Origin: an uncultured Phascolarctobacterium sp.
Lineage (GTDB): Bacteria > Bacillota > Negativicutes > Acidaminococcales > Acidaminococcaceae
Length of the DNA stretch: 64,000 bases
Direction of reading: 5' to 3'
Assembly (NCBI GenBank): GCA_900757795.1
Contig: CAAEPE010000009.1
Coordinates: 1-64,000 of the forward strand
Shown: in pieces, positions 15,978 to 23,817 of the stretch
How the letters are laid out: every line of letters begins with the position of its first letter
Numbering within the stretch: position 1 is the first letter of the stretch
The notes under the pieces: generated by a model
The model's database searches: none
What the model was told of the DNA's origin: nothing
Seen by the model: only the letters and a program-made list of their open reading frames with translations
Position numbers and translations under genes: made by a program

Positions 15978-16475
15978 CTATTTATTAGGGACGGACAGCG
16001 GCTCTAATTTCACCGTAAAATCTCCCTGCTGTGCAGTCAGCAGCTCTAAGCCGGATTCCAAACGTCCCAAGGAAAATAAATCGCCGCTGTGGCGATAATC
16101 ATGATAAAAGAAGCATAAATTTCCCCAAGGTGCATATAAGCAAAGGTCGCCTACCTTGGGGGCATGCCCCTCCGGCTTATAGCCTTCATGAATAGGATTA
16201 TCTAAACGAGCAATTTTTTCCGTATTGTTAAAATCGCTGAAAGTTAATGTCAACGGCAGCTTGGCGTACAAAGCATTGCTTACGGGAGTATCATATAAAT
16301 CAAGCACAGCCTGCTTGCCATTGATAGTTAAAACAACCTTTTTCACTTTAACCTCGACGCTGACAGCGGTTGCCGGTTTAGCTGTGTTACCTGCAGCAGG
16401 CGCGGCAGGAGCCGCCCCGCAGGCATAGGTGCAGAAAGATAAAATAAAGCCAAAAAACAGCAATAGCTTTTTCAT
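15978..16475 (-). CDS. Cyclophilin-like-fold lipoprotein
   Basis: A 165-residue exported protein. The signal ends in TYAC near residue 19, a plausible lipobox. After an Ala/Pro linker comes a domain with VVLTINGKQAVLDLYDTPVSNAL and APWGNLCFFYHDYRHSGDLFSLGRL. This pattern is that of the cyclophilin-like (Cyclophil_like) family often paired with flavodoxin genes. The enzymatic role is unknown. It directly follows the flavodoxin gene here, as in other genomes I recall. Confidence 0.75.
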   Translation of the reverse strand: MKKLLLFFGFILSFCTYACGAAPAAPAAGNTAKPATAVSVEVKVKKVVLTINGKQAVLDLYDTPVSNALYAKLPLTLTFSDFNNTEKIARLDNPIHEGYKPEGHAPKVGDLCLYAPWGNLCFFYHDYRHSGDLFSLGRLESGLELLTAQQGDFTVKLEPLSVPNK

Positions 16476-16501
16476 AATATTTCACTCCTATTTAATTTAA
16501 G

Positions 16502-17134
16502 TTAAAAGCCTAATCTTTTCAGCCAAGCGCTGACTTCGCCTTGAGCGCTGCGGGCGCTGCTGCCGGACAGGCATAAGCCTTCTTGAATATTTGCTTTGGG
16601 CAATAATTTACGCAAATCGCTGGAGCAGCGTTGCTCACCGCCACCGCCATGAGTATAAAAAGGAGCGATAGTTTTACCGTCTAATTTGTTGTTTTCGGCA
16701 AAGGTAGCAATCAGCATCGGATAGCTGCCCCACCAGTTAGGATAGCCCAAAAGCACAGTGTCGTATTCGTCGATATTAGGAATTTGAGTTTTAATTGCCG
16801 GGCGAGCATTGCTGAGCTGCTCCTGTTTAGCTTTGGCTACAGTCACGGCATAAGTTTCAGAATAAGGAGTAACCGGCACGATAGCCTGCAAATCGCCGCC
16901 AATCTGCTTATGGATTTCTTCTGCCACAGCTTTAGTATTACCGCTCCAGGAATAGTATGCAATAAGAACCTTTTTACCGTTTTGTTTATTCATAGCTTGT
17001 CCAGCTCCTTCATTATTAGTAGTATTATTTGCTGCGGGTGCGGAGGTAGCACTGCCGCTGCCGCAGCCCATGCACATAGCAGCTAAGCCTGCCAGAGAAA
17101 AGCCGGTGGTTTTGAGAAAATCGCGTCTGTTCAT
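16502..17134 (-). CDS. Tat-exported flavodoxin lipoprotein
   Basis: A 210-residue flavodoxin with a twin-arginine leader (NRRDFLKTTG). The leader ends in MGC near residue 24, so it is probably exported folded with its FMN and lipid-anchored. The domain starts near residue 53: VLIAYYSWSGNTKAVAEEI is the FMN phosphate loop, and LLGYPNWWGSYPM and THGGGGEQRC are flavin-contact loops. Flavodoxin is normally cytoplasmic; export is unusual and consistent with the other secreted redox proteins next to it. Confidence 0.87.
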   Translation of the reverse strand: MNRRDFLKTTGFSLAGLAAMCMGCGSGSATSAPAANNTTNNEGAGQAMNKQNGKKVLIAYYSWSGNTKAVAEEIHKQIGGDLQAIVPVTPYSETYAVTVAKAKQEQLSNARPAIKTQIPNIDEYDTVLLGYPNWWGSYPMLIATFAENNKLDGKTIAPFYTHGGGGEQRCSSDLRKLLPKANIQEGLCLSGSSARSAQGEVSAWLKRLGF

Positions 17135-17165
17135 AAATAAATTCCTCCATTCAAGTTTTATTCTA

Positions 17166-17696
17166 TTATAGGCTGTAGCCTAAATCATAAGCTGCCTGAG
17201 GAAAAGCGGTGCGCAAAAGCTGTTCTTTGGTTGCACAGCCTGTCGCCAAAACCGTGCCTAAGCTGCGCCAGCGCATATAATCGGAAAGCGTGGTGTAATA
17301 TTTACGCAGGCTTTTCAGCGTCAGCTCCGTATCAGAACCTGCCGCCGCCAAAAGTACCGAGCGTTTGCCGCTGATGCTGCCTGTGCGGGCGTAAAAGCGG
17401 TCGATAATCGTTTTTAACTGTGCGCTTACATGAAAATAATACACCGGCGTAACTAACGCAATTAAATCCGCATCTACTAATTTCATAATCAGCTCGTTTT
17501 CTATATCATCCTTATGCACGCAGGGGCCGCTCATGCCGCAGCTGTCGCAGCCCAGGCAGGGATGGATATTTTTAAAAGCGGCATCAAAGCGATACACCTC
17601 GTGACCTTTGGCCTGCGCGCCTTTGATAAACTGCTCTGCTAAAACAGAAGTTGTGCCGTTAGCATGGGGACTTCCCGTTAAAACTACTATCTGCAT
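17166..17696 (-). CDS. Flavodoxin-family NAD(P)H-dependent oxidoreductase (cytoplasmic copy)
   Basis: A 176-residue NADPH-FMN-reductase-like protein without a signal peptide. LTGSPHANGTTSVLAEQFI forms the FMN loop. A Cys cluster CLGCDSCGMSGPC near residues 50-62 resembles iron-sulfur flavoproteins. TPVYYFHVSAQLKTIIDRFYAR is the family signature. It is a close paralogue of the next gene upstream (17714-18394), which adds a Tat signal. Both end in a similar Leu-Gly-x-Ser-(Leu/Ile) tail. Confidence 0.85.
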   Translation of the reverse strand: MQIVVLTGSPHANGTTSVLAEQFIKGAQAKGHEVYRFDAAFKNIHPCLGCDSCGMSGPCVHKDDIENELIMKLVDADLIALVTPVYYFHVSAQLKTIIDRFYARTGSISGKRSVLLAAAGSDTELTLKSLRKYYTTLSDYMRWRSLGTVLATGCATKEQLLRTAFPQAAYDLGYSL

Positions 17697-17713
17697 ATAT
17701 CACCGCCCCCTTT

Positions 17714-18394
17714 CTAAATACTCTGGCCAAGCTTAAAGGCCTGCTCGGGAAATTCCGTTCCCTCAATAGCGCGGCGGCTGCCGCAGCCATATCCTAAAAC
17801 CATACCCAAATCCTGCCAGTGCATATACGCCGCCAGGCTTTGATAATGATCTACAAGCGCTTCAAATGTCCACCCGGCGCTATTATATGCGGTAGCCATT
17901 AAAAAGGTTTTTTTACCGTCAAAGCTGCGCAGGCGGGAATAAAATCTATCCAAAACTGTTTTCAGCTGCGCGGACATAGCGTAATAATACAGCGGCGTTA
18001 CGAGTACGATAATGTCTGCCTTTAACAATTCCGGCATCAGCGTTTTTTCTATTGTATCGTTTAAAATGCAGGGACCGTTTTGATGACAGGCGTTGCAGCC
18101 CTGGCAGGCGTGTATATCTTCAAAAGCCGCATTAAAGCGAAATACATTGTGTCCCTTGCTTTGGGCGCCTTCAACAAATTTATCAGCCAAAAGCGCTGAG
18201 GTGCCGTGGCGGTGAGGACTGCCCGTTAAGACGACAATATTCTGACCGCCGTTTTTTGCCGTTGGCAGCGGCGCAGCTTCTGCGGCAGGAGCTGCATTCT
18301 GCTGCGTTTTATTGATTAAGGTAACACCTAAGCCGCTGACTAACAATGTGCCAAATCCTGCGGAGGCTACCTTGAGAAAATCGCGTCTGTTCAT
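17714..18394 (-). CDS. Tat-exported flavodoxin-family oxidoreductase
   Basis: A 226-residue protein: twin-arginine signal (NRRDFLKVAS, hydrophobic to about residue 30), Ala/Pro linker, then the same domain as its neighbour. LTGSPHRHGTSALLADKFV is the FMN loop, CQGCNACHQNGPC the Cys cluster, and TPLYYYAMSAQLKTVLDRFYSR follows. A cytoplasmic and an exported version side by side suggest duplication followed by acquisition of a signal. Its electron donor outside the membrane is not evident. Confidence 0.86.
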   Translation of the reverse strand: MNRRDFLKVASAGFGTLLVSGLGVTLINKTQQNAAPAAEAAPLPTAKNGGQNIVVLTGSPHRHGTSALLADKFVEGAQSKGHNVFRFNAAFEDIHACQGCNACHQNGPCILNDTIEKTLMPELLKADIIVLVTPLYYYAMSAQLKTVLDRFYSRLRSFDGKKTFLMATAYNSAGWTFEALVDHYQSLAAYMHWQDLGMVLGYGCGSRRAIEGTEFPEQAFKLGQSI

Positions 18395-18431
18395 AAATAA
18401 ATACCTCCATTAGCTGACATTTTTTAGTATT

Positions 18432-19439
18432 TTAATTATCAAGAGCAACCAAGCGGTAATGGCGCTTGCCTACGCCTAAATTTTCGGCGTACTGCAGAAT
18501 ATCCACGCTGTGGGTATCCTCCCAGCGCTGCCGCAGCTCCGGCGTAGCTGCGGCGCCAAAAGTTAAATCCACAGCCGCCTGGTCAACTGCTACCGGATCG
18601 AGAGAAGCTAAAATGCCTATATTCCCAAGATTTTTGGTTCCCTGACATTTATCGTCAGGATCAAAATCATCAAGCACATTGATAAAACACCAAGCATCCT
18701 TTTTATAATCCAGCGCTGCCTTAACGCCATCAGCCAAGCTTTGGGCAGTAGTTGTTTTATCTGAGCTTTGATAATATCTTTCGTTTTTACCGGCGCTGTG
18801 CAAAATGGCTTTGCCGGAAATAGAGCCAAGTGTAATAGTCAAATTTTTCATCGTGCCGCCGTAAATAGCAATATGATGCGCTTTAAAGCGAACCACAGAA
18901 ATCACATGACTATAATCAGCAAAATGAGCGCCGGTGCGGGCATATTTTAGATGATAACCGTTAGCAACAGGCATATCTATATCGCCGTCCGCGTCTAAAA
19001 TATCGCAGGTAGCAATATTCGTAAACCCGTGATTGCGAATAAGCTGCATATGACTTTGAGTTTGGTGGCGCGGCGGCGTAAAGCCGTTGCAGTCTATCAG
19101 CGTCCCTTTAGTTTTATCGCACAAGGGTTTTAGTAATTGCGGATTCAAATACGGTCCGTTAGGAGTTTCAAAAGAAATTTTTATACCTACTTTGCCTTGC
19201 GGCTTTCTGCCTAAAGCTTCATAAATTTTTACAAGCGCGCTGCCAGAAATCTCACGAGTAAAATAAACTACGGGAGCCTGAGCATCTTCCACCTGATATA
19301 AGGGCTTTTGTCCATTTACAGTAGGAAGCGCGGCGCTTGCTGCCGCAGGGGTAACCTGCTTAGGCACAGAAGCGCAGCCGTTTAACAGCAGCCAGGCAGC
19401 TCCCATGCCTAAGCCTTGAAGAAAGCTTCTGCGTTTCAT
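18432..19439 (-). CDS. Tat-exported DUF362 lipoprotein (paralogue 2)
   Basis: A 335-residue DUF362 protein with a twin-arginine signal (KRRSFLQGLG) ending in NGC near residue 22, so probably a Tat lipoprotein. Shared features with the paralogue at 12897 include a TREISGSALVKIYEALGRK opening, GGTMKNLTITLGSISGKA and GNIGILASLDPVAVDQAAVDL. The Cys-rich patch of the other copy is reduced here to one Cys (DDKCQG). The function is unknown. Confidence 0.83.
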   Translation of the reverse strand: MKRRSFLQGLGMGAAWLLLNGCASVPKQVTPAAASAALPTVNGQKPLYQVEDAQAPVVYFTREISGSALVKIYEALGRKPQGKVGIKISFETPNGPYLNPQLLKPLCDKTKGTLIDCNGFTPPRHQTQSHMQLIRNHGFTNIATCDILDADGDIDMPVANGYHLKYARTGAHFADYSHVISVVRFKAHHIAIYGGTMKNLTITLGSISGKAILHSAGKNERYYQSSDKTTTAQSLADGVKAALDYKKDAWCFINVLDDFDPDDKCQGTKNLGNIGILASLDPVAVDQAAVDLTFGAAATPELRQRWEDTHSVDILQYAENLGVGKRHYRLVALDN

Positions 19440-19451
19440 TTGCCGCCTCCG

Positions 19452-19967
19452 TTATTTTAAAGCGTTATATGCCTGCGCATCCACGGGCTCGCACCATTCG
19501 CTGCGCGTATTTTCGCCGGGAACCTCAACGGCAATATGTGCAAACCAGCTGGTAGGAGCGGCGCCGTGCCAATGCTTAATGCCTGCGGGAATATTTACCA
19601 CATCGCCGGGATGCAGCTCGCGCGGCTCCTTGCCCCACTCCTGATAATAGCCGCGGCCGCCGGTTACTAATAAAATCTGTCCGCCGCCTTTATCCGCATG
19701 GTGGATATGCCAGTTATTGCGGCAGCCCGGTTCAAAGGTTACGTTGCCAATCACTACCTGCTCCAAGGAAAGCATATTTAAATAGCTTTGGCCTACAAAA
19801 TATTTTGCATAAGCGTCATTTTTAGCGCCGGTGGGAAATACAGTGGAAAATTCTTGTGTCATTTGTTGTTCCTCCTTATTATTCTGAACGGCTTGGTTAG
19901 CGAAAGTCGGGGCAGCAGCCACTAAACAGCAAGCTGCTAAAATTAAAGCTGTAAGAACTTTTTTCAT
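19452..19967 (-). CDS. Secreted cupin-domain protein
   Basis: A 171-residue protein with a signal peptide ending near TFA (residue 23) and one cupin domain. Metal ligands appear in WHIHHADKGGGQILLVTGGRG (His, His, Glu-equivalent Gln) and IPAGIKHWHGAA (His). This type is commonly encoded beside carboxymuconolactone decarboxylase, as here with a seven-base gap. The substrate is unknown. Confidence 0.85.
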   Translation of the reverse strand: MKKVLTALILAACCLVAAAPTFANQAVQNNKEEQQMTQEFSTVFPTGAKNDAYAKYFVGQSYLNMLSLEQVVIGNVTFEPGCRNNWHIHHADKGGGQILLVTGGRGYYQEWGKEPRELHPGDVVNIPAGIKHWHGAAPTSWFAHIAVEVPGENTRSEWCEPVDAQAYNALK

Positions 19968-19974
19968 ATGTCAT

Positions 19975-20850
19975 TTACTTCTTTCCTGCGGGAATTACTG
20001 CGTTAATGGCAGCTAAAGCGTTGAGGGTGCGCGGATAACCGATATAGGGCAGCGCGATAGTAATAGCGTCAATCAGCTGCTGACGGGTATTGCCTACCAG
20101 CAAATTGCCGTTGACATGAGCTTTGGCCTGCGGGTCGCAGCAGCCTAAGGAAATAATCGCCGTAAAAGTTACCAGCTCTCTTTCCTGCACATTAAGACCG
20201 TCGCGGGTATAGTAATCGCCAAAGCAGTTGGCAGACAAATTAGTATTGATATGTTTTTGGTCGGCAGGAGCGCTGGCGTTCATTTGGTCAATGGCAGCGC
20301 CGAAAATTGATTTCTGTACTGCCAGACCTTTGGCGTGACGGTTCTCGTCGTTCACCGTAGTGCAGTCGGGCAAGGGCAGCTTAACGCCTGCTTTTTTGAA
20401 AGCATCGTACATGGCTTCTAATGCCGGCTTAGTTCTGCTCATACCTACATACGCTGCGCAGTGAAAAATAGTTTCTCTAATCTGCACCGGTGTAGCTCCT
20501 GCATTTAAAGCTCCCCGCACATGGAGAGGAATATCCTCCGGAGTATTATTGGCGGTCAAAACTGCCAAGGTCAGCAGCTCCTGCTGCGCCAAGGGCATTT
20601 TCACCTGCTGATTAACATCGGCGTAAATAAATTTTTGCAGAATACTGTTTAACTCCTTATCGTTCTGCAAAATAGTTTGATTAGAATTGTTGTAAAGCTG
20701 CTTCATGGTTGCGCAAGCAGCATTATCACGATTGCTGGCCATAGCTTGATTACCTCCTAATAATGCGCCAAAGCTTAGAACTGTCATCATTACAGTGCCG
20801 ACAGCAGCGATTTTACAGCTTTGGAAAAAATGTTTATATGTATAAGTCAT
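19975..20850 (-). CDS. Secreted double carboxymuconolactone-decarboxylase (CMD) protein
   Basis: A 291-residue exported protein: signal peptide to about residue 38 (ends QAMAS), then two CMD/AhpD-like repeats. The first contains HVRGALNAGATPVQIRETIFHCAAYVG and the second AHVNGNLLVGNTRQQLIDAITIALPYIG. The AhpD-type CxxC is absent, although single cysteines remain, so a peroxidase role is doubtful. The ATG at 20850 has AAGGAG eight bases upstream; an in-frame start further upstream overlaps the preceding gene. ATGA coupling with the preceding gene. Confidence 0.87.
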   Translation of the reverse strand: MTYTYKHFFQSCKIAAVGTVMMTVLSFGALLGGNQAMASNRDNAACATMKQLYNNSNQTILQNDKELNSILQKFIYADVNQQVKMPLAQQELLTLAVLTANNTPEDIPLHVRGALNAGATPVQIRETIFHCAAYVGMSRTKPALEAMYDAFKKAGVKLPLPDCTTVNDENRHAKGLAVQKSIFGAAIDQMNASAPADQKHINTNLSANCFGDYYTRDGLNVQERELVTFTAIISLGCCDPQAKAHVNGNLLVGNTRQQLIDAITIALPYIGYPRTLNALAAINAVIPAGKK

Positions 20851-21089
20851 GGTCGTTCTCCTTTCTTTAGATAAGTACAGCAGCCCAGCCACAGCAAGGC
20901 ACCCACACCGGCGATACAGCTGCCGCCGCAGCTACCGCATACGCCGGTACAGACGGGAACGGTGCCACTTGCGAAAGGCGCTGCCGACGCAAAAAGCTGC
21001 GGCCATGTGCCGGTTATAGCCTGCGGAAGCACAATGGAACCGGCTGCACCACAGGCAAGGCCAAAATTATGCATGTTCTGCTTCATCAT
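20847..21089 (-). CDS. Small Cys-rich membrane protein
   Basis: An 80-residue protein of unknown family. The C-terminal half has CTGVCGSCGGSC followed by a hydrophobic stretch AGVGALLWLGCC and a KKGER end, so it is probably membrane-anchored with a thiol or metal cluster at the membrane face. It overlaps the ferredoxin-like gene upstream by four bases and the CMD gene downstream by four bases, so all three are translationally coupled. A partner of the membrane 4Fe-4S protein is a reasonable guess. Confidence 0.7.
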   Translation of the reverse strand: MMKQNMHNFGLACGAAGSIVLPQAITGTWPQLFASAAPFASGTVPVCTGVCGSCGGSCIAGVGALLWLGCCTYLKKGERP

Positions 21090-21925
21090 TCTTCCTCCTT
21101 AGCGTTAATCTTACTGAGATATTTTATTGCATGTTTAGGACATTTATGGGCGCACTGTCCGCAAACAATGCAGTGACGAATATCTATTGCGGCTTTGCCG
21201 TTTTTTACGCTTATCGCCCGCATAGGACATTGGTTGGCGCAGATACCGCAGCCAACGCAACCGGACTTATCAACCTGCATTTTAAAGGTTCCCGGCAAGC
21301 AGCTGCCCGCCGCGTGAAAGGCGGAGCACATAGCGCCCACAGGGCACAGCAGATTACAGTAACCGCGTCCGCCCTTAGTGAATAAGCCTAAGATAATGTA
21401 GCAGACGAAAAAGGTCAGCATCAGCAATACGGAAGCTCCCAAAAGATGACCCGTATGCAGAAAGCCTGCAAAAAGCTCTAAAGCATAATAATTGCAGTAG
21501 GCGCAGGGCACGCCCAGTCCTAAAATCACTGAAAACAAAAAGCCTGCAAAAAAGCCGCAGCGCAAAGGCAGGATAGGAACATATTTGCTCCAATCAATTT
21601 TGTATTTATCCGGCAGCAGTCTGCTTAAAAATTCGCTAAAACCGCCTGCCGGACACAGCCTGCCGCAGAACAGAGGACCAAACCACAAGGAAGTTGCCGC
21701 CAACAGCAGACAGAAAAACAATGAAGTCGGTCCGCTTGCCAGCCACTCCCCTGTCAAAATATTCGCTAAAGGAATGCGGGCGCAGGGGACATGGATGGAA
21801 GTAAAGCCCGTTTCCACAAAAAAGCTTTCTGTCAGCTTACCGAAAAGCATGAACGGCTCATAAAATAAGACAAAGCCTAAGCAATAGCCCAATAATCTTT
21901 GCAAGTAAAATAGTTTGCTGTTCAT
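21086..21925 (-). CDS. Membrane 4Fe-4S polyferredoxin (NapH/MauN-like)
   Basis: A 279-residue integral membrane protein with about five helices and conserved membrane-face Cys motifs (CGRLCPAGGF near 88, CNLLCPVGAM near 190). A C-terminal double 4Fe-4S domain reads CVGCGICANQCP and CIVCGQCAHKCP. NapH-type proteins pass electrons from quinol or ferredoxin to exported proteins. It heads the exported redox operon and is the likely electron feed. The ATG at 21925 follows AGGAGG; the upstream GTG overlaps it. Confidence 0.88.
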   Translation of the reverse strand: MNSKLFYLQRLLGYCLGFVLFYEPFMLFGKLTESFFVETGFTSIHVPCARIPLANILTGEWLASGPTSLFFCLLLAATSLWFGPLFCGRLCPAGGFSEFLSRLLPDKYKIDWSKYVPILPLRCGFFAGFLFSVILGLGVPCAYCNYYALELFAGFLHTGHLLGASVLLMLTFFVCYIILGLFTKGGRGYCNLLCPVGAMCSAFHAAGSCLPGTFKMQVDKSGCVGCGICANQCPMRAISVKNGKAAIDIRHCIVCGQCAHKCPKHAIKYLSKINAKEEE

Positions 21926-21949
21926 AGGCACCTCCTATAATTTAAGTAT

Positions 21950-21980
21950 AGTGTACAGCTTGAAGTTAACTTCAAGTCAA
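21950..21980 (-). promoter_or_regulatory. MerR-type promoter/operator for the exported redox operon
   Basis: Minus strand: TTGACT (21980-21975), 19-bp spacer, TACACT (21955-21950). A perfect 18-bp palindrome CTTGAAGTTAACTTCAAG (21976-21959) fills the spacer. It has the same layout as the promoter at 13947-13977 and is the presumed target of the MerR protein at 12513. The rest of 21981-22150 shows no gene. Confidence 0.87.
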
Positions 21981-22152
21981 GGATTTTTTTACAACTTTTT
22001 AACACCAAACAGTATATCAGGCAGGTTGCTTTGCATATCTAAATTATAAAATCATTCACTTTTGATGTCCAATACTTAAAATATTAGCTTATTTTATGCC
22101 TTAAAAGCATCGTAGAGGAATGCATAAACTAATACTATTCACCTCCCGCACG

Positions 22153-22161
22153 TGTTATAAT
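22153..22161 (+). promoter_or_regulatory. Extended -10 promoter for the Rrf2 gene
   Basis: TGTTATAAT is a perfect TGnTATAAT extended -10. The -35 is weak (TACTAT). It gives a leader of about 80 bases before the ATG at 22251. Confidence 0.55.
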
Positions 22162-22250
22162 GATATTATGAGTAAAATACCGTCAGTATGTAAAATAATA
22201 TTTAGTCAATTTGTTTATTCCAAAGCATAAACCTGCAAAGGAGCATACCA

Positions 22251-22727
22251 ATGAAAATATCCACTAAAAGCCGTTACGCTCTGCGCATTATGATTTATTT
22301 AGCAGAAAATTATCCATTAGGCTACATTCCCTTAAAGGATATTGCCGACAGCGAAAGCTTACCGCTAAAATATACGGAGCAGCTCATGAGCAAGCTGCTA
22401 AAAGCCGGTTTAGTCTATGCGGTGCGCGGCAACCACGGCGGCTACAAGCTGAACAAAACACCACAAAACTATACCGTCAACCAAATTATTAAGGTAATGG
22501 AAATTTTTAAAACCGTTACTCCCTGCGCCTGTCAAAAAAATGTAAATTGTCCTCGTGCCGAAAAATGCTCCGCTATTGATGTGTGGCAATTACTGCAGTC
22601 AACTATCGACGAGCTTTTGGATAATATTACTTTGTTAGATATTTTAAAAATGCAGCAGGCAAAAACCAAAGAGCCAAGTCTGTATCTAACCTTTCTAGAG
22701 CGTAAATTCAATCTAAGGAACCACTAA
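22251..22727 (+). CDS. Rrf2-family regulator with Fe-S-type cysteines
   Basis: A 158-residue winged-helix regulator. The N-terminus MKISTKSRYALRIMIYLAEN and the wing GNHGGYKL are typical of Rrf2/IscR. The cluster loop reads CACQKNVNCPRAEKC, with the three-Cys spacing of iron-sulfur-sensing members (IscR, RsrR, CymR relatives). It lies divergent from the exported redox operon and convergent with tonB. It may sense redox or Fe-S status for one of these. The target is unknown. Confidence 0.88.
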   Translation: MKISTKSRYALRIMIYLAENYPLGYIPLKDIADSESLPLKYTEQLMSKLLKAGLVYAVRGNHGGYKLNKTPQNYTVNQIIKVMEIFKTVTPCACQKNVNCPRAEKCSAIDVWQLLQSTIDELLDNITLLDILKMQQAKTKEPSLYLTFLERKFNLRNH

Positions 22728-22776
22728 AAAACGAAGAGAGGCATATCCACTACAGATATGCCTCTCTTCGTTTTTT
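22726..22776. terminator. Bidirectional terminator between rrf2 and tonB
   Basis: A perfect 22-bp stem, AAAAAACGAAGAGAGG continuing to CATATC, with a 7-base loop and A/T runs at both ends. It serves the plus-strand rrf2 gene and the minus-strand tonB operon. Confidence 0.93.
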
Positions 22777-22802
22777 AGGAGAATTTAAAATGAAAGTATT
22801 TG

Positions 22803-23387
22803 TTACTTTATATCCACCGGAATATAGGTTAAGCATCTAACGCAGTTGCCGTCTGCATCTTCCGCCGGAGAAAAACGCCACTTAATACAATGCTCCAAAG
22901 CAGCTCCGTCCAAAATCGGATTGCCCGATGAGCCTGCGGTAGAAACATATTCCGGAACGCCGTCTGCGCCAACCAAAATACACACAATGACCCGTCCGGT
23001 TTGCCCGCCTGCCTTGGCAGGATACGGCACAGGAGTGTGGGTGAGCAGCTTAGGCCGCACAAGCGGCTCTCTGACAATAGGAGCAACTTTAGGCTTCTTT
23101 AAATTGTTAGGATCAAATTCTTCTATTTTAATCTTTTTGACCTTAATTTGTTCATCAAACACATACAATTCTAAAGGCGTAAAAGTCCAATAGCCTTGTT
23201 TATTATGAACGCGCGTTTTGACGGCTTCCTTATCAAAATCCATAGTACGTATTTCCGTCATGGTTTCATAAATTTCATTACTACGAACAGAAGTACCACC
23301 ATGTGTCTGGCTAACAAAAAGCAATGCCAAATGACACACTAATGAACAAATAACAGCCAAAGAAATGCGCTTCTTTTCATTATACAT
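22803..23387 (-). CDS. tonB: TonB energy transducer
   Basis: A 194-residue TonB. An N-terminal anchor helix (ISLAVICSLVCHLALLFV) precedes a short linker without the long Pro-Glu/Pro-Lys repeats of enteric TonB. The C-terminal domain holds PYPAKAGGQTGRVIVCILVGADG and LEHCIKWRFSPA. It contacts outer-membrane transporters and passes on the proton-motive energy of ExbBD. Last gene of its unit. No TonB-dependent receptor is present in the window. Confidence 0.9.
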   Translation of the reverse strand: MYNEKKRISLAVICSLVCHLALLFVSQTHGGTSVRSNEIYETMTEIRTMDFDKEAVKTRVHNKQGYWTFTPLELYVFDEQIKVKKIKIEEFDPNNLKKPKVAPIVREPLVRPKLLTHTPVPYPAKAGGQTGRVIVCILVGADGVPEYVSTAGSSGNPILDGAALEHCIKWRFSPAEDADGNCVRCLTYIPVDIK

Positions 23388-23388
23388 T

Positions 23389-23793
23389 TTACGACCTCTT
23401 TTCAGCCGCTAAAGCAATACGTTTCACTCCTGCCCGCTTTAAAAGGTTGATAATATCGGAAGTACTATAAAATTGACTGTTTTTATCAATACGCAGGATA
23501 ACAATCATTTCCGGATTGCTCGCCGCAGCCTTCTGCATGGTTGTCAACAGCTGTTCGCCGCTTATCTGCCCGCCGTTCAAAAACAGCTGGTTATCTTTAT
23601 CCACTGCTACCGTCAAACCATCAATTTTGTTAGTCTGCAAATTTTGCATACTGGCTAATTTTATTGGCAGTGTTCCTGCGTCACTCATATTAACCGTGGC
23701 AATCATAAAAAACACCAGCAGGAAGAACATTATGTCAATCATAGGAATAACCATAATCTGCGGTAATCCCTCGTCATTCGCTTTAAACCGCAT
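23389..23793 (-). CDS. exbD: ExbD/TolR biopolymer transport protein
   Basis: A 134-residue protein with one N-terminal helix. PMIDIMFFLLVFFMIATV contains the proton-conducting aspartate (MIDIMFF). A periplasmic domain follows, with ILRIDKNSQFYSTSDIINLLKRAGV. One base separates it from tonB. Part of the ExbB-ExbD-TonB motor. Confidence 0.92.
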   Translation of the reverse strand: MRFKANDEGLPQIMVIPMIDIMFFLLVFFMIATVNMSDAGTLPIKLASMQNLQTNKIDGLTVAVDKDNQLFLNGGQISGEQLLTTMQKAAASNPEMIVILRIDKNSQFYSTSDIINLLKRAGVKRIALAAEKRS

Positions 23794-23817
23794 GCGTACT
23801 CACATCCTCTTTCTGCC

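Noticed and set aside
16784..17086. Plus-strand frames opposite the flavodoxin and neighbouring exported proteins
   Set aside because: Antisense shadows; no conserved motif, and the minus-strand genes account for the sequence.
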